Made by a program: the position numbers and the translations under genes. Under the pieces are notes generated by a model that was not told the DNA's origin, did not search any database, and saw nothing but the letters and a program-made list of their open reading frames with translations. 64,000 nt of DNA, from positions 1,054,001 through 1,118,000 of the forward strand of contig NZ_AP021869.1 in NCBI RefSeq assembly GCF_026001925.1. Direction: 5' to 3'. This stretch comes from Vibrio gangliei (GTDB lineage: Bacteria; Pseudomonadota; Gammaproteobacteria; Enterobacterales; Vibrionaceae). Positions 28,838-39,733 of the stretch are shown here, piece after piece. Position 1 is the first letter of the stretch, and each line of letters starts with the position of its first letter.

Positions 28838-30070
28838 TTAGCATTGGTGAGACAGTTTACCGTCCAGTCTTCGATGATGATACTCCGGGGTCGACCAATC
28901 AACAGCGTTGCGATAAAAATGCTCGGTTTGACTAGGATCTAGTTTGAGTTTGCTCGTTAACCACTGAATGTTGGATAGATCTTGTTTCTCATAAGCAATG
29001 GCAAGCGCAAGCATATCACCTAACACGCCTTGTTGTGCAATCAAAGCATCGATGGCGGGCCTTCCCAAGGGTAGTGTTTCAATCAAATGGGATAGGGGTT
29101 GTTCCAGTAACTTATCTAATTGAGAAAACATCCCTACATAGTAAGCATGTTCAATATTGATATCGAATTGCTGTAGAGCGGCGACTTGTTCACAAAAATG
29201 TGCTCTTTGCATCGACGTTTCATAATAATGGCTTGGGTCTGTGTCGTAAGCCGCGGTAAGAGACAAAGCAATAAAAAGTCGAATTTGTTCAAAGCCAAGT
29301 GCGTGAAATACTTCTTCAAAAGAATGAAATGTACTATCAATGAGGTGGGCGTGAACATAGCGCATTAACTTGTAAGACATCGTTACGTCATGACGGATCA
29401 AACGCTCAATCAATTGATAATCAATCGGCGTCTGGTTAATGGCTATTTCAAGTTGCTCCACAGTAAAAGGGGAGGATTCAATGCGCTTGCGTTTGATGAT
29501 TTCAGGTTCATGCAATTCATAGCCTTGAAAATAATCAAATCCAGCGGCTCGTGCAGCCTCTAATTCTTCTTTGGTATCGATTTTTTCTGCAAGATAGTAA
29601 AGCGGCAACGTTTTATGTTGGTGAATAAATTTTTGCGCATCTTCAATAGAAATTTGTTTGATATCGAATTTAACCGTCGTGATATAAGGAAGAAATCGCT
29701 CCCAACTTTCTGAAGGAACAAAGTCATCAAGCGCAATTTTATAGCCCTTTGCGTACATCGACTTAACAGCTGAAAAAAGCTCATCACTGGGTGGACAATT
29801 TTCCAAGATTTCTATCATTAATTGGTTAGCTGTAAAGAGTGTAGGGATTTGTTCAACAAGGCTTTGGTAGGGGAAATTTACAAAATATAAGGTGTTATCG
29901 TAGCCTTGAACATTAGTTAAAAAGAAATGCTCGGTGAGAAGCCGGCTTGTAGCCTGTTCTGGATCAATAGAAGGAAATTTATTTTTAAATCCTTCTCGAA
30001 ATAATAGCTCGTAGGCCACAATGCGGTCGTTGGCATTTACGATCGGCTGACGCGCAATAAAAGAATACAT
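28838..30070 (-). CDS. EAL-HDOD domain protein (degenerate EAL)
   Basis: N-terminal EAL-like domain (residues about 1-195) and C-terminal HDOD domain (about 200-395), a two-domain signalling protein of the YuxH type. The EAL signature reads ELL (21-23), the DDFG motif reads DDFVPS (115-120), while KFD and the AEKI lysine region remain. Loss of these residues argues against normal c-di-GMP hydrolysis. Its place beside lpxH-ppiB-cysS matches what I recall for V. cholerae cdgJ, but I do not assign that symbol. Confidence 0.88.
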   Translation of the reverse strand: MYSFIARQPIVNANDRIVAYELLFREGFKNKFPSIDPEQATSRLLTEHFFLTNVQGYDNTLYFVNFPYQSLVEQIPTLFTANQLMIEILENCPPSDELFSAVKSMYAKGYKIALDDFVPSESWERFLPYITTVKFDIKQISIEDAQKFIHQHKTLPLYYLAEKIDTKEELEAARAAGFDYFQGYELHEPEIIKRKRIESSPFTVEQLEIAINQTPIDYQLIERLIRHDVTMSYKLMRYVHAHLIDSTFHSFEEVFHALGFEQIRLFIALSLTAAYDTDPSHYYETSMQRAHFCEQVAALQQFDINIEHAYYVGMFSQLDKLLEQPLSHLIETLPLGRPAIDALIAQQGVLGDMLALAIAYEKQDLSNIQWLTSKLKLDPSQTEHFYRNAVDWSTPEYHHRRLDGKLSHQC

Positions 30071-30281
30071 CTTTTAGACTCTTACCTTATAGGCTTGAAT
30101 GATAAACAAGTGATTCACAATATCCGAAATTCCTTTTTGCGGCTAGAGAGTTTGTAACAAAATTGTTGATATAAATATTAAAATGGTGAGATCTATCCAA
30201 TAAGGATAGGTTAACTAACAAAATTTGTAATTGAAACTTGTTGTACTGAGCACGTCAGGCTATAGGGGGTAGGTGAAATAC

Positions 30282-31004
30282 TTAAAGTGGCCTTTGTTGA
30301 AGCTCACATCCGGTTGAATTACACACTAAAATAGAGCCTTGCTCATACCAATCACCGAGAACTATCCGAGTTGCCATTCCGTTTGCTGTCTTATGTTGAT
30401 GAATATCCGGGCGATGGGTATGACCGTGGATCATGTGTATCACATTATTTTTTTCTAATTCATGGACAACTTCTTCTGGCGTGACGTCCATAATATCCAT
30501 GTGTTTACGACGCTTTTGCTTTTTAATTTTCGCTTGAACGTTGGACACAATTTTTCGACGAATGAACAAAGGTATCCAATGGAACAAGGTTTGCAGCCAT
30601 TTCTGATGCACGGTTTTGCGAAATTCTTGATATTTCTCATCGCGAGTGCATAAGGTGTCACCATGCAGTATTAATGTTGGCGTACCGTATAAGTCAATCA
30701 CAGCGGTATCGGGCAGTAGGGTCATTCCTGTTTCAGCACAGAAGCGTTTACCTAATAAGAAATCCCTATTACCTTGAATAAAAAAGCATTCAACACCTTG
30801 TTGAGTTAAAGTTTTAAACGCATTTTTTATGGAAATATTGAAAGGGGAGTTGTCATCATCACCAATCCAAAATTCGAATAGATCACCGAGCACGTATAGT
30901 TTTTCGGCCTGCGGTGCTTCTTGTTGCATAAAGCGTAAAAAGCAATCCGTGATATCAGGACGAAGGGGCGATAAATGCAGATCAGCAATGAATAAGGTGG
31001 TCAT
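30282..31004 (-). CDS. lpxH: UDP-2,3-diacylglucosamine pyrophosphatase
   Basis: Manganese metallophosphoesterase of lipid A synthesis that cleaves UDP-diacylglucosamine to lipid X and UMP. Metal ligands D8 and H10 (ADLH), D41 (GDLFE), N79 (GNRD), H114 (HGD), H195 and H197 (GHTH) all sit at the E. coli positions. The ATG at 31004 gives 240 aa, equal to E. coli; the frame's earlier ATG at 31028 adds eight non-conserved residues. Confidence 0.95.
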   Translation of the reverse strand: MTTLFIADLHLSPLRPDITDCFLRFMQQEAPQAEKLYVLGDLFEFWIGDDDNSPFNISIKNAFKTLTQQGVECFFIQGNRDFLLGKRFCAETGMTLLPDTAVIDLYGTPTLILHGDTLCTRDEKYQEFRKTVHQKWLQTLFHWIPLFIRRKIVSNVQAKIKKQKRRKHMDIMDVTPEEVVHELEKNNVIHMIHGHTHRPDIHQHKTANGMATRIVLGDWYEQGSILVCNSTGCELQQRPL

Positions 31005-31034
31005 GAAATCTCGTACTATAACAATCAAAATAAT

Positions 31035-31057
31035 AAAAAAGGGAGAACGTATCTCCC
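31035..31057 (-). terminator. Terminator after ppiB
   Basis: On the minus strand GGGAGA / TCTCCC with a 5-nt loop is followed by TTTTTTATT. It sits between ppiB and lpxH, so lpxH either has its own promoter or is read through. Confidence 0.7.
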
Positions 31058-31103
31058 TCAGTTTACAGCATACGGTCGGTATTTAATTCATACCAAGTGT
31101 TAA

Positions 31104-31598
31104 TTATGCTTCGATTGTAGTTCCAGTGATAACCACATCTTCCAGTGGTACATCTTGGTGCATGCCGTAAGAACCTGTGCTTACCGCTTTGATTTTGTTT
31201 ACAACATCCATGCCTTCAACCACTTCAGCGAATACACAGTAACCCCAACCGTTCATTGATTCAGATTTGAAATCAAGGAAAGTGTTGTCGTTCACGTTGA
31301 TGAAGAACTGAGAGCTGGCCGAATGAGGTTCCATAGTACGAGCCATTGCCAATGTGCCGACTTTGTTGCTTAGGCCGTTGTTTGCTTCGTTTTTGATGGT
31401 TGCACGAGTGGCTTTTTCTTTTAGGCCAGAGGTCATGCCACCACCTTGAATCATAAATCCATCGATAACACGGTGGAAAAGCGTGTTGTCGTAAAAGCCT
31501 TCTTGGCAATATTGTAGGAAGTTAGCGGCTGTAAGCGGCGCTTTTTCTTCGTTTAATTTAACTTTAATATCGCCAAAGTTAGTGTGAAGGATGATCAT
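31104..31598 (-). CDS. ppiB: Peptidyl-prolyl cis-trans isomerase B (cyclophilin)
   Basis: Cytoplasmic cyclophilin that isomerises prolyl bonds. Active-site residues R43 and F48 with Q51 in [15 protein letters not shown], and QFFINVNDN. The ATG at 31598 has AAGGA 7 nt upstream and yields 164 aa, identical in length to E. coli PpiB; the longer frame start at 31616 is rejected. Divergent from cysS across a 243-bp gap. Confidence 0.95.
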   Translation of the reverse strand: MIILHTNFGDIKVKLNEEKAPLTAANFLQYCQEGFYDNTLFHRVIDGFMIQGGGMTSGLKEKATRATIKNEANNGLSNKVGTLAMARTMEPHSASSQFFINVNDNTFLDFKSESMNGWGYCVFAEVVEGMDVVNKIKAVSTGSYGMHQDVPLEDVVITGTTIEA

Positions 31599-31841
31599 GG
31601 TTAGGTCCTTTATCATTGGATTTAATGTTGAGCGATTCGCTTGTTTTGATTGCTTTGATCAAAAGTGCCAAGCAAATAGAATCGCCAATTTTATCGCAAC
31701 TCATAGTGAAAGCAAATGCAATCATGCGAACTGTCGTTTTATCACGCGAATACACGACTAAAAATAGGCTTGAGGTCGACTTCATTGCCTGTTTGGGTAT
31801 AATCGAAAAATTATAATTTTCACCGGACGTAGATAGAGATC

Positions 31842-33224
31842 ATGTTAAAAATTTATAACACATTGACCCGCCAAAAAGAGGAATTTAAACCTATTCATGC
31901 TGGAAAAATTGGCATGTATGTTTGTGGTGTGACTATCTATGATTTGTGCCACATTGGCCATGGCCGTACCTTCGTTTCTTTCGATGTGGTTTCTCGTTAT
32001 TTGCGTTTCTTAGGCTACGACCTTACTTTTGTGCGCAACATTACTGATATTGATGACAAAATCATTAAACGTGCGGCTGAAAACAATGAAACTTGTGAAG
32101 CATTAACCGAACGTTTAATTGAAGAAATGTACGCGGATTTCGATGCGTTGAATATCAAGCGTCCGGATGTTGAGCCTCGTGCAACTCATTACATTAAAGA
32201 AATTATTGAGCTCGTTGAACGTTTGATCGAACGCGGTTTTGCTTATGTTGCCGATAATGGCGATGTGATGTTTGAAGTGAAAAAGTTTGAACAATACGGC
32301 AAGCTGTCAGGCCAAGATCTAGAGCAATTGCAAGCCGGTGCCCGTGTCGATGTTGAAAGCGCAAAACGTAGTCCAATGGATTTTGTGGTTTGGAAAATGT
32401 CGAAACCAGGTGAGCCGACTTGGGAATCGCCTTGGGGCCCAGGTCGTCCAGGTTGGCATATTGAATGTTCAGCAATGAACTCTTCCATTTTAGGTCACCA
32501 TTTTGATATTCATGGTGGGGGCTCAGATTTACAGTTTCCACATCATGAAAATGAAATTGCTCAATCTTGCTGCGCGCACGATACTCAGTATGTGAATACT
32601 TGGATGCACAGCGGAATGGTCATGGTTGATCGTGAAAAGATGTCTAAGTCTTTAGGTAACTTCTTTACCATTCGTGATGTATTGAAACATTACGATTCTG
32701 AGACGGTTCGCTACTTTTTGATGTCTGGTCATTACCGTAGTCAGCTGAACTACAGTGAAGAGAACTTAAATCAAGCCCGTGCTTCACTCGAGCGTCTATA
32801 TACTTCATTGCGTGGCCTTGATATGTCAGCGTCACCTGCTGGTGGCGAAGAGTTTGTGGCACGCTTTACCGCCGCGATGAATGATGATTTCAATACACCG
32901 GAAGCTTATTCCGTGTTGTTTGATATGGCGCGTGAAGTTAACCGTCTGAAAACCGTTGATATGGACAAAGCTTCAGCATTAGGCGCACTGATGCGTGAGT
33001 TAGCTGATGTGATCGGTATCCTCTATCAAAACCCAGAAGCTTTCTTACAAGGCGAAGCGGGCAGTGATGATGAAGTTGCGGAAATTGAAGCGCTGATCAA
33101 ATTACGTAACGATTCTCGCGCAGCGAAAGATTGGGCCAACGCCGATTTAGCGCGTGATAAGTTAAATGAGCTAGGCATCGTTTTAGAAGACGGAGCAGAA
33201 GGCACAACTTGGCGTCGTAAATAA
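31842..33224 (+). CDS. cysS: Cysteinyl-tRNA synthetase
   Basis: Class I aminoacyl-tRNA synthetase. HIGH motif at 37-40 (CHIGHGRT), KMSKS at 266-270, zinc ligands C28, C209, H234 and E238 that give cysteine specificity. 460 aa, usual length. Own promoter region and a terminator at 33251. Confidence 0.97.
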   Translation: MLKIYNTLTRQKEEFKPIHAGKIGMYVCGVTIYDLCHIGHGRTFVSFDVVSRYLRFLGYDLTFVRNITDIDDKIIKRAAENNETCEALTERLIEEMYADFDALNIKRPDVEPRATHYIKEIIELVERLIERGFAYVADNGDVMFEVKKFEQYGKLSGQDLEQLQAGARVDVESAKRSPMDFVVWKMSKPGEPTWESPWGPGRPGWHIECSAMNSSILGHHFDIHGGGSDLQFPHHENEIAQSCCAHDTQYVNTWMHSGMVMVDREKMSKSLGNFFTIRDVLKHYDSETVRYFLMSGHYRSQLNYSEENLNQARASLERLYTSLRGLDMSASPAGGEEFVARFTAAMNDDFNTPEAYSVLFDMAREVNRLKTVDMDKASALGALMRELADVIGILYQNPEAFLQGEAGSDDEVAEIEALIKLRNDSRAAKDWANADLARDKLNELGIVLEDGAEGTTWRRK

Positions 33225-33250
33225 TAAATAACGATGAATTGATTCAATAG

Positions 33251-33285
33251 GGCTTGCGGTTTATATAGAGGCTGCAAGCCTTTTT
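33251..33285 (+). terminator. Terminator after cysS
   Basis: GGCTTGC (33251-33257) pairs with GCAAGCC (33274-33280), followed by TTTTT. Confidence 0.85.
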
Positions 33286-33309
33286 CTCGAAACTCGAAAC
33301 TCGAAACTC
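33286..33309. repeat. CTCGAAA heptamer repeat, 3.4 copies
   Basis: Three exact copies of CTCGAAA (33286-33306) plus CTC, directly after the cysS terminator T run. Same period and the same CTCG core as the array at 6319-6402. Confidence 0.85.
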
Positions 33310-33330
33310 AACTACTAAAGGCGCTTTACT

Positions 33331-33909
33331 GTGGCTCAGATGTATTTTTATTACTCGGCAATGAATGCGGGTAAATCAACCACTTTGCTTCAATCTTCCT
33401 TTAACTATCGTGAACGTGGTATGAATCCTGTGATTTTTACGGCTGAAATCGACGATCGAGCGGGTGTTGGTAAAGTGAGCTCTCGCATTGGTTTACAATC
33501 TGATGCGCATTTATACAATTCCGAAACTGACTTATATGTTGCTGTGAAAGCGTTAAACGCAAATGAAAAAATTCATTGCATCATGATCGATGAATGCCAG
33601 TTCTTAAACAAAGAACAGGTATATCAGTTAACCGAGGTGGTCGATAAGCTACATATCCCAGTCCTTTGTTATGGTTTACGTAGTGACTTTTTAGGTGAGC
33701 TGTTTGAAGGTAGCCAATACCTATTAGCATGGGCTGATAAACTGATTGAGCTGAAAACCATCTGTCATTGTGGCCGCAAAGCGAATATGGTGATCCGTAT
33801 GGATGAAACCGGTAAAGCCATTGCAGAAGGGGATCAGGTTGCGATTGGTGGTAATGATCGTTACGAATCGGTGTGCCGCTTGCATTACAAAGAAGCGCTA
33901 GGTAAGTAG
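33331..33909 (+). CDS. tdk: Thymidine kinase
   Basis: Type II thymidine kinase of pyrimidine salvage. P-loop SAMNAGKST near residues 9-17, catalytic E88 in IDECQF, zinc site with CHCGRK. 192 aa. GTG start at 33331 gives the family start [17 protein letters not shown] is upstream. Confidence 0.96.
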   Translation: MAQMYFYYSAMNAGKSTTLLQSSFNYRERGMNPVIFTAEIDDRAGVGKVSSRIGLQSDAHLYNSETDLYVAVKALNANEKIHCIMIDECQFLNKEQVYQLTEVVDKLHIPVLCYGLRSDFLGELFEGSQYLLAWADKLIELKTICHCGRKANMVIRMDETGKAIAEGDQVAIGGNDRYESVCRLHYKEALGK

Positions 33910-33946
33910 TCGTGTTAGGTAGGCTGAATCGTTGGGTCGGTAGTTG

Positions 33947-34026
33947 TCGCTAAGATAACCTATTGCTCGCTAAGTTAACCTATTGCTCGCTAAGTTAACT
34001 TATTGAACGCTAAGCTAACTACCTGA
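33947..34026. repeat. 20-bp tandem repeat, 4 copies
   Basis: Units 33947-33966, 33967-33986, 33987-34006 and 34007-34026 follow the pattern TCGCTAAGTTAACCTATTGC with increasing divergence to the right. It lies between the stop of tdk and the shared terminator. Not a CRISPR: there are no spacers. Confidence 0.85.
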
Positions 34027-34066
34027 TATTAGATACTTCGTTTTAGCATCAACTGGTAGAGAAAAC

Positions 34067-34102
34067 AAAGGCCGCTGATAGTGAATATCCGCGGCCTTTT
34101 TT
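34067..34102. terminator. Bidirectional terminator between tdk and the ATP-grasp operon
   Basis: AAAGGCCGC (34067-34075) pairs with GCGGCCTTT (34091-34099), with a T run on the plus strand and CTTTGTTTT on the minus strand. Confidence 0.88.
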
Positions 34103-34125
34103 ATACTTGTAAGCGTTAAGGTAGA

Positions 34126-35100
34126 TTAGAACTGAGGTTTAGCCGCAAATTGCTTGGCAGCATAAGCAACACGTTCAGCCGGTTTTGGATAGTCAATTGG
34201 TGTTTCTAGGCTTTCAATATGCTGTAGACGCGGTAATAAACCTGCGCCATTCGCAATTTGAATTGCCAGGCCAGGACGGGCATTAAGCTCAAGAACCATT
34301 GGGCCTTCTTCTTTATCCAATACCATGTCGGTACCCATGTAACCTAATCCGGTCATTTCCCAAGCGCTAGAAGCTAAGATCAGCAGCTTTTCCCAATCAG
34401 GTACAACAAGACCACTTAATGGTTTGCCTGTATCCGGATGGTGGGTAATAGGGCGGTCAAATTGAACACCACGGACGGCACGGCCAGTTGCAATATCAAG
34501 ACCAACCCCAACCGCGCCTTGGTGTAAGTTTGCTTTACCATCTGATGCAGCTGTTGAACAACGCATCATCGCCATGACTGGGTAACCTTTAAATACGATA
34601 ACGCGAATATCTGGCACACCTTCATAGCTGTAACCATCAAAAGAAACATCATCGAATTTGATAAGGTTCTCTACAACCGCCACATCGTTTTTGCCGCCGA
34701 GTGAGAATAAACCGGCAAGGGCGTTACTGATATGACGCTCTACATCTTGTTCTGAAATCGCTTGTCCCGATGGCTTAATGTAAACACCATCTTTGTGGGA
34801 AATGATCACCAGAATGCCTTTACCGCCCGAACCGCGAGCAGGCTTAATGACAAACCCCGGCCACTCTTTCACCATTTGATGAATGTTTTTTACCTGAGCT
34901 TGTTGTGAAATCACACCAATGAGCTTAGGCACTGTTGCTCCGTGTTTTTGCGCAATGATCTTCGTTTGTAGCTTGTCATCCACCAGAGGATAGCGAGAAC
35001 GGTCGTTATAGCGCGAAATATACGCGCCATTACGTTTGTTCATCCCCATGATGCCCTTTGCTTTTAGCTTTTGAGGCGATGTGAAGTTAGAGAAAAACAT
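34126..35100 (-). CDS. RimK-like ATP-grasp ligase (alpha-L-glutamate ligase-like)
   Basis: 324-aa ATP-grasp enzyme. The nucleotide-binding lysine and glycine loop VIKPARGSGGKGI (around 86-98 of the chain) and the metal-binding MVLELNARPGLAIQIAN near the C-terminus are intact, so it should ligate an amino acid or peptide to a carboxylate. The substrate is unknown; the amino-acid ligase role comes from the family. Third gene of a leftward operon, starting 3 bp after the transglutaminase-like gene, always found with it in this family type. Confidence 0.87.
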   Translation of the reverse strand: MFFSNFTSPQKLKAKGIMGMNKRNGAYISRYNDRSRYPLVDDKLQTKIIAQKHGATVPKLIGVISQQAQVKNIHQMVKEWPGFVIKPARGSGGKGILVIISHKDGVYIKPSGQAISEQDVERHISNALAGLFSLGGKNDVAVVENLIKFDDVSFDGYSYEGVPDIRVIVFKGYPVMAMMRCSTAASDGKANLHQGAVGVGLDIATGRAVRGVQFDRPITHHPDTGKPLSGLVVPDWEKLLILASSAWEMTGLGYMGTDMVLDKEEGPMVLELNARPGLAIQIANGAGLLPRLQHIESLETPIDYPKPAERVAYAAKQFAAKPQF

Positions 35101-35103
35101 CGT

Positions 35104-36612
35104 TTATTCCTCCGCTAAAGGCTTGAATCGTTTCAATTCTAATAGGCGATAGCCAGTGTAGTTACCTAGCATTAGGATACAAGCAAGCACAATAAATTGT
35201 GTGCCAATAAAGTTAAACGTGATGTGTTGAACGTAAGGGTTCGTCATTGCAAGGTAAATTAATACCGCGGTGAATAATGAGCCACCACCTTGCATAAACA
35301 CTTCTTTTGCGCCTTCTTCTTCCCACAAGATAGACATACGTTCAATCGTCCAAGACAAGATAATCATTGGGAAGAAAGTGATGGTTAAGCCTTGTGTTAG
35401 ACCAATATTGAACGACACAATCGTGAACATGGAAATAATTAGGATAACCGTAATGATCACCGCTGATATTCTAGCCACTAAGAGTAAGTTAAGCTTGGAG
35501 AGGTAACTTCGTATCACCAAACCCGTACCGACAATCAGTAAGAAACCAATAATACCTGGTACTAATTGGGTTTGCACAAAGGCGACTGCAATCAATACTG
35601 GCATGAAAGTACCAGAGGTTTTCAAACCAATTAATACGCGTAAGAACACCACGATTAATGCGCCGATAGGGATCAGCATGATGGTTTTGAACATAGACTG
35701 TTCTTCAAGCGGCAAGCTATGAATAGAGAAGTTGAGTAGGTTATCTGCTACCACTTTCTGCTTGGTTGCATTGCTTGGAGAAACATCTTGCGCAAGCATT
35801 GAGAAGAACACTTTACTGTGTTTACCACCGATAACATCCAGTAGAGATACATTCGATTCATCCCAGATCAGCATGTTTGCTTTCATGCCTTGCTCTGTGC
35901 TTTCAGGATTGAATAGCTGCCAAAGTTCACCATCCCATACTTCAATCATCGGAATGATGGATTGACGACGGCGACCATCTTCTAGTTCGATAACGCCAAC
36001 CGTTTTGCTATGAATACCCGCTGAAGACAAGATGTTACCGATCGCTTCTACCTTGCTGAAATCATCAAGCAAAAGTGATGCGTTTTGGTTATCTGGATCA
36101 TTAAATTGTTTGACGAGTTCACGAGCAAAAGTAATGTCGTCCGCTGAACGTTCTGAGGCTTGTGAAGTGATTGCATCAACCGCTGCTTGTTGAGGTGCAG
36201 TAAAGGTTGGGGCAACTAAATCACTGTCTGCTGGTGGAATAACATCCGCTTGGGATTGAGGGTCAACTAAGAATTGAGTTTTGTAATAAATGGTTTGTGG
36301 GCCATTTGCATCTCGTACTGACCATTCTGCACGACGACCAGTATCGGTATTAATGTAAGATAAGCCGTAACCTGGTGATGAAGCGCTTTCATCGATTAGG
36401 GTAAAGCCATCTTGAGTATGCGGCGCAGCTAACGATACTTTGACTGGACCTCCTGTAGCAACAAACTCAACGCGAGCTTCAATATCCCATATTTGTCGTG
36501 TTTCACCCGGTCCCCAAGGCACGCCGTAGTCTTGATGACGCATGACGCTTAAAGTGATCCCGGTAATGACAAGTATGGCGATAAGAAAATAAAATGGCAC
36601 TCTAGACGTCAT
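35104..36612 (-). CDS. Inactive transglutaminase-like domain fused to multi-helix membrane domain
   Basis: 502 aa. An N-terminal signal-anchor (about residues 5-23), a periplasmic domain of roughly 290 residues with a transglutaminase-like core that lacks a catalytic Cys-His pair in that region (no cysteine at all before the membrane domain), and about seven hydrophobic helices from residue 310 to the end. Proteins of this layout are known only from operons with RimK-like ligases and aspartyl-protease-like proteins. Likely a membrane scaffold or sensor; role not established. Confidence 0.85.
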   Translation of the reverse strand: MTSRVPFYFLIAILVITGITLSVMRHQDYGVPWGPGETRQIWDIEARVEFVATGGPVKVSLAAPHTQDGFTLIDESASSPGYGLSYINTDTGRRAEWSVRDANGPQTIYYKTQFLVDPQSQADVIPPADSDLVAPTFTAPQQAAVDAITSQASERSADDITFARELVKQFNDPDNQNASLLLDDFSKVEAIGNILSSAGIHSKTVGVIELEDGRRRQSIIPMIEVWDGELWQLFNPESTEQGMKANMLIWDESNVSLLDVIGGKHSKVFFSMLAQDVSPSNATKQKVVADNLLNFSIHSLPLEEQSMFKTIMLIPIGALIVVFLRVLIGLKTSGTFMPVLIAVAFVQTQLVPGIIGFLLIVGTGLVIRSYLSKLNLLLVARISAVIITVILIISMFTIVSFNIGLTQGLTITFFPMIILSWTIERMSILWEEEGAKEVFMQGGGSLFTAVLIYLAMTNPYVQHITFNFIGTQFIVLACILMLGNYTGYRLLELKRFKPLAEE

Positions 36613-36650
36613 AACTTTTCCTTAACCTGTCTATTTTGTTATTTAAATTA

Positions 36651-37439
36651 TTATTTTGAATTTTTCTTTGGTGCTTGTGACTCAATGAACTCTCGGCTCA
36701 CATCAACATAAGCAACATCTTGAATAAACTCGCGTCCCAGCAAAATTGGATAATCCATTTGCGTACGGTCAGCTAAAGTAAATTGTGCTTTCTCATGGAT
36801 ACTGCCAATCTTGATCCATAATTCAACAACCGGTCTACGTTCTAAAGAATTGGTACTCGATTGGCGAATTTTGACATGCTTAATGATTGGAGCTTCTACC
36901 CATTTTCTGTCTTCTGGGGCAGTTTCATCAGATATATGAAATTTAACCCACTTTTGTCCATTACGCTCGAATTCTTGTAAATCAACTGCATTGATTGAGG
37001 AGGTGGTCGCACCGGTATCCACGCGAGCAGTGAAATCAGTTTTGACAATATCAATACCGACGTTTTCTAACGAACCTAATGTCACCATACCCGGACGGGT
37101 TTGTGGTTCTGCTAAATCAGTCACGGTAATGTTAGATGTGACGGTGGCTGAGTTAGAGTTTGATTGGGCTTTTCGTACCGAATTGAAGTAAGCGTGTTGA
37201 CGTTGTTTCAATACTTCTACTTCGTTACTCAGGTTGATGATCTCCGACTCTAGACTAGCAATATAATCAGTCTGTTTATCTAGGTTAGAATCAAGCTCTT
37301 CGATACGATTAGTCAGGTTTTCTTCACTTTGGTTAACCGCATTAATGGTTTGCTTGGAGTAGTGTTCTCCTGTCATATATGCACAGCCAGAAAGCGAACC
37401 TAGGGCAAAAACTGCAAGACCTAATGATTTTTTGAGCAT
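36651..37439 (-). CDS. Retropepsin-like aspartyl protease lipoprotein
   Basis: 262 aa. Lipobox LSGC (cysteine 19) marks an outer- or inner-membrane lipoprotein. Residues about 30-85 form a coiled coil; the C-terminal domain (about 115-250) has the retropepsin motif VDTGATTSSIN with catalytic D141 and the later hydrophobic ILLGREF. This is the family often labelled ATP-dependent zinc protease (DUF785/RimB), though the motif indicates an aspartyl protease. First gene of the three-gene operon. Confidence 0.86.
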   Translation of the reverse strand: MLKKSLGLAVFALGSLSGCAYMTGEHYSKQTINAVNQSEENLTNRIEELDSNLDKQTDYIASLESEIINLSNEVEVLKQRQHAYFNSVRKAQSNSNSATVTSNITVTDLAEPQTRPGMVTLGSLENVGIDIVKTDFTARVDTGATTSSINAVDLQEFERNGQKWVKFHISDETAPEDRKWVEAPIIKHVKIRQSSTNSLERRPVVELWIKIGSIHEKAQFTLADRTQMDYPILLGREFIQDVAYVDVSREFIESQAPKKNSK

Positions 37440-37584
37440 ATTAAACAGTTGTAACCTCAGTAAGTATTTGTTGTGTAAAGTCTAGCGTATCTGGATCTTG
37501 CAGTGAAGCGCTTTCATATTAGGCTCAGAGAATTCATACAGCTTTGACAGAAAAATGACTGACAAAATCGATACGCAGCCCAGC

Positions 37585-38556
37585 CTATGGGTTTGTGGCA
37601 ACTAAAATGGCACGACGAGGTGCAGGGTAGCCTTCAACGGTTTTGCTTGGATCATTGGCATCTAGGTAATCCGGTAACGAATTATGCGTCATCCAGTTAG
37701 TACTACGTTGTTCTTCCGTACTAGTCACGTTTTCATCCACAATGCGCACGTTGATGAAGCCACATTTTTCTAACCATACTTTTAATGCCTTAGCGGATGG
37801 GAAGAAATAAACATTGCGCATTTGAGCGTAGCGATCGACAGGGACCAATACCGCGTTTTCATCGCCTTCGATCACTAAGGTTTCTAGAACCAATTCACCA
37901 CCTGGCACTAATTGATTTTTTAGTTGATACAAATGATCAAGCGGTGAGCGGCGGTGATAAAGCACACCCATGCTAAATACCGTATCGAATGCTTTTAGTT
38001 CGGGTAGCTGTTCAATGCCAAGAGGGAGCAGATGAGCACGTTGATCGCCACCCATTAGCTTACGAATGGCTTCAAATTGGATTAAAAATAAATGTGATGG
38101 GTCAATTCCCACACAAAGACGTGCGCCCGCGCCAAGCATGCGCCACATGTGATAGCCATTGCCACAACCGACATCGAGTACAGAACGATGCGTTAAGTCA
38201 GAAATATGAGGCAAAACGCGATCCCATTTCCAGTCTGAACGCCATTCCGTTTCTATGTCTAAGCCATGCACATGGTATGGGCCTTTACGCCAAGGGTGGA
38301 AAGTACGCAGAAGGCTTTCGAGTTTTTTCTGCTCGCCAATTGCTAAAGGCTCATCATTGGTGATACTGACTTGGGTAGCAATATCAATGTTATCAGGTTG
38401 AGCGCCTGAAATTTTATTGAGCGCTTTTACCCAGCGTTCGAAATCACCATGTTCGGCATTTTGCCAATCAGTTAATTGTTGTGGCAAAATATTGAGCCAA
38501 GGTTGCAGGCGTTGGTCTTGGGCGATTAATTGGTAAAAGTTAGCAAAATTAAACAT
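37585..38556 (-). CDS. cmoB: tRNA U34 carboxymethyltransferase
   Basis: Transfers the carboxymethyl group of carboxy-SAM to 5-hydroxyuridine at tRNA position 34. SAM motif [39 protein letters not shown] and [14 protein letters not shown] match CmoB. The ATG at 38556 gives 323 aa, the E. coli length, with GAG 5 nt upstream; the frame's earlier ATG at 38565 adds MSA. Downstream partner of cmoA. Confidence 0.95.
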   Translation of the reverse strand: MFNFANFYQLIAQDQRLQPWLNILPQQLTDWQNAEHGDFERWVKALNKISGAQPDNIDIATQVSITNDEPLAIGEQKKLESLLRTFHPWRKGPYHVHGLDIETEWRSDWKWDRVLPHISDLTHRSVLDVGCGNGYHMWRMLGAGARLCVGIDPSHLFLIQFEAIRKLMGGDQRAHLLPLGIEQLPELKAFDTVFSMGVLYHRRSPLDHLYQLKNQLVPGGELVLETLVIEGDENAVLVPVDRYAQMRNVYFFPSAKALKVWLEKCGFINVRIVDENVTSTEEQRSTNWMTHNSLPDYLDANDPSKTVEGYPAPRRAILVATNP

Positions 38557-38630
38557 AGCACTCATTTCTAAAAATTAAGTTCATGGGGTTCAAGCAAATG
38601 AACAACATGCTCAGCTGAGGGTATCGTTGA

Positions 38631-39733
<1,103 letters not shown>

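Noticed and set aside
33947..34026. Possible CRISPR array
   Set aside because: The 20-bp units are contiguous with no unique spacers and there are no cas genes.
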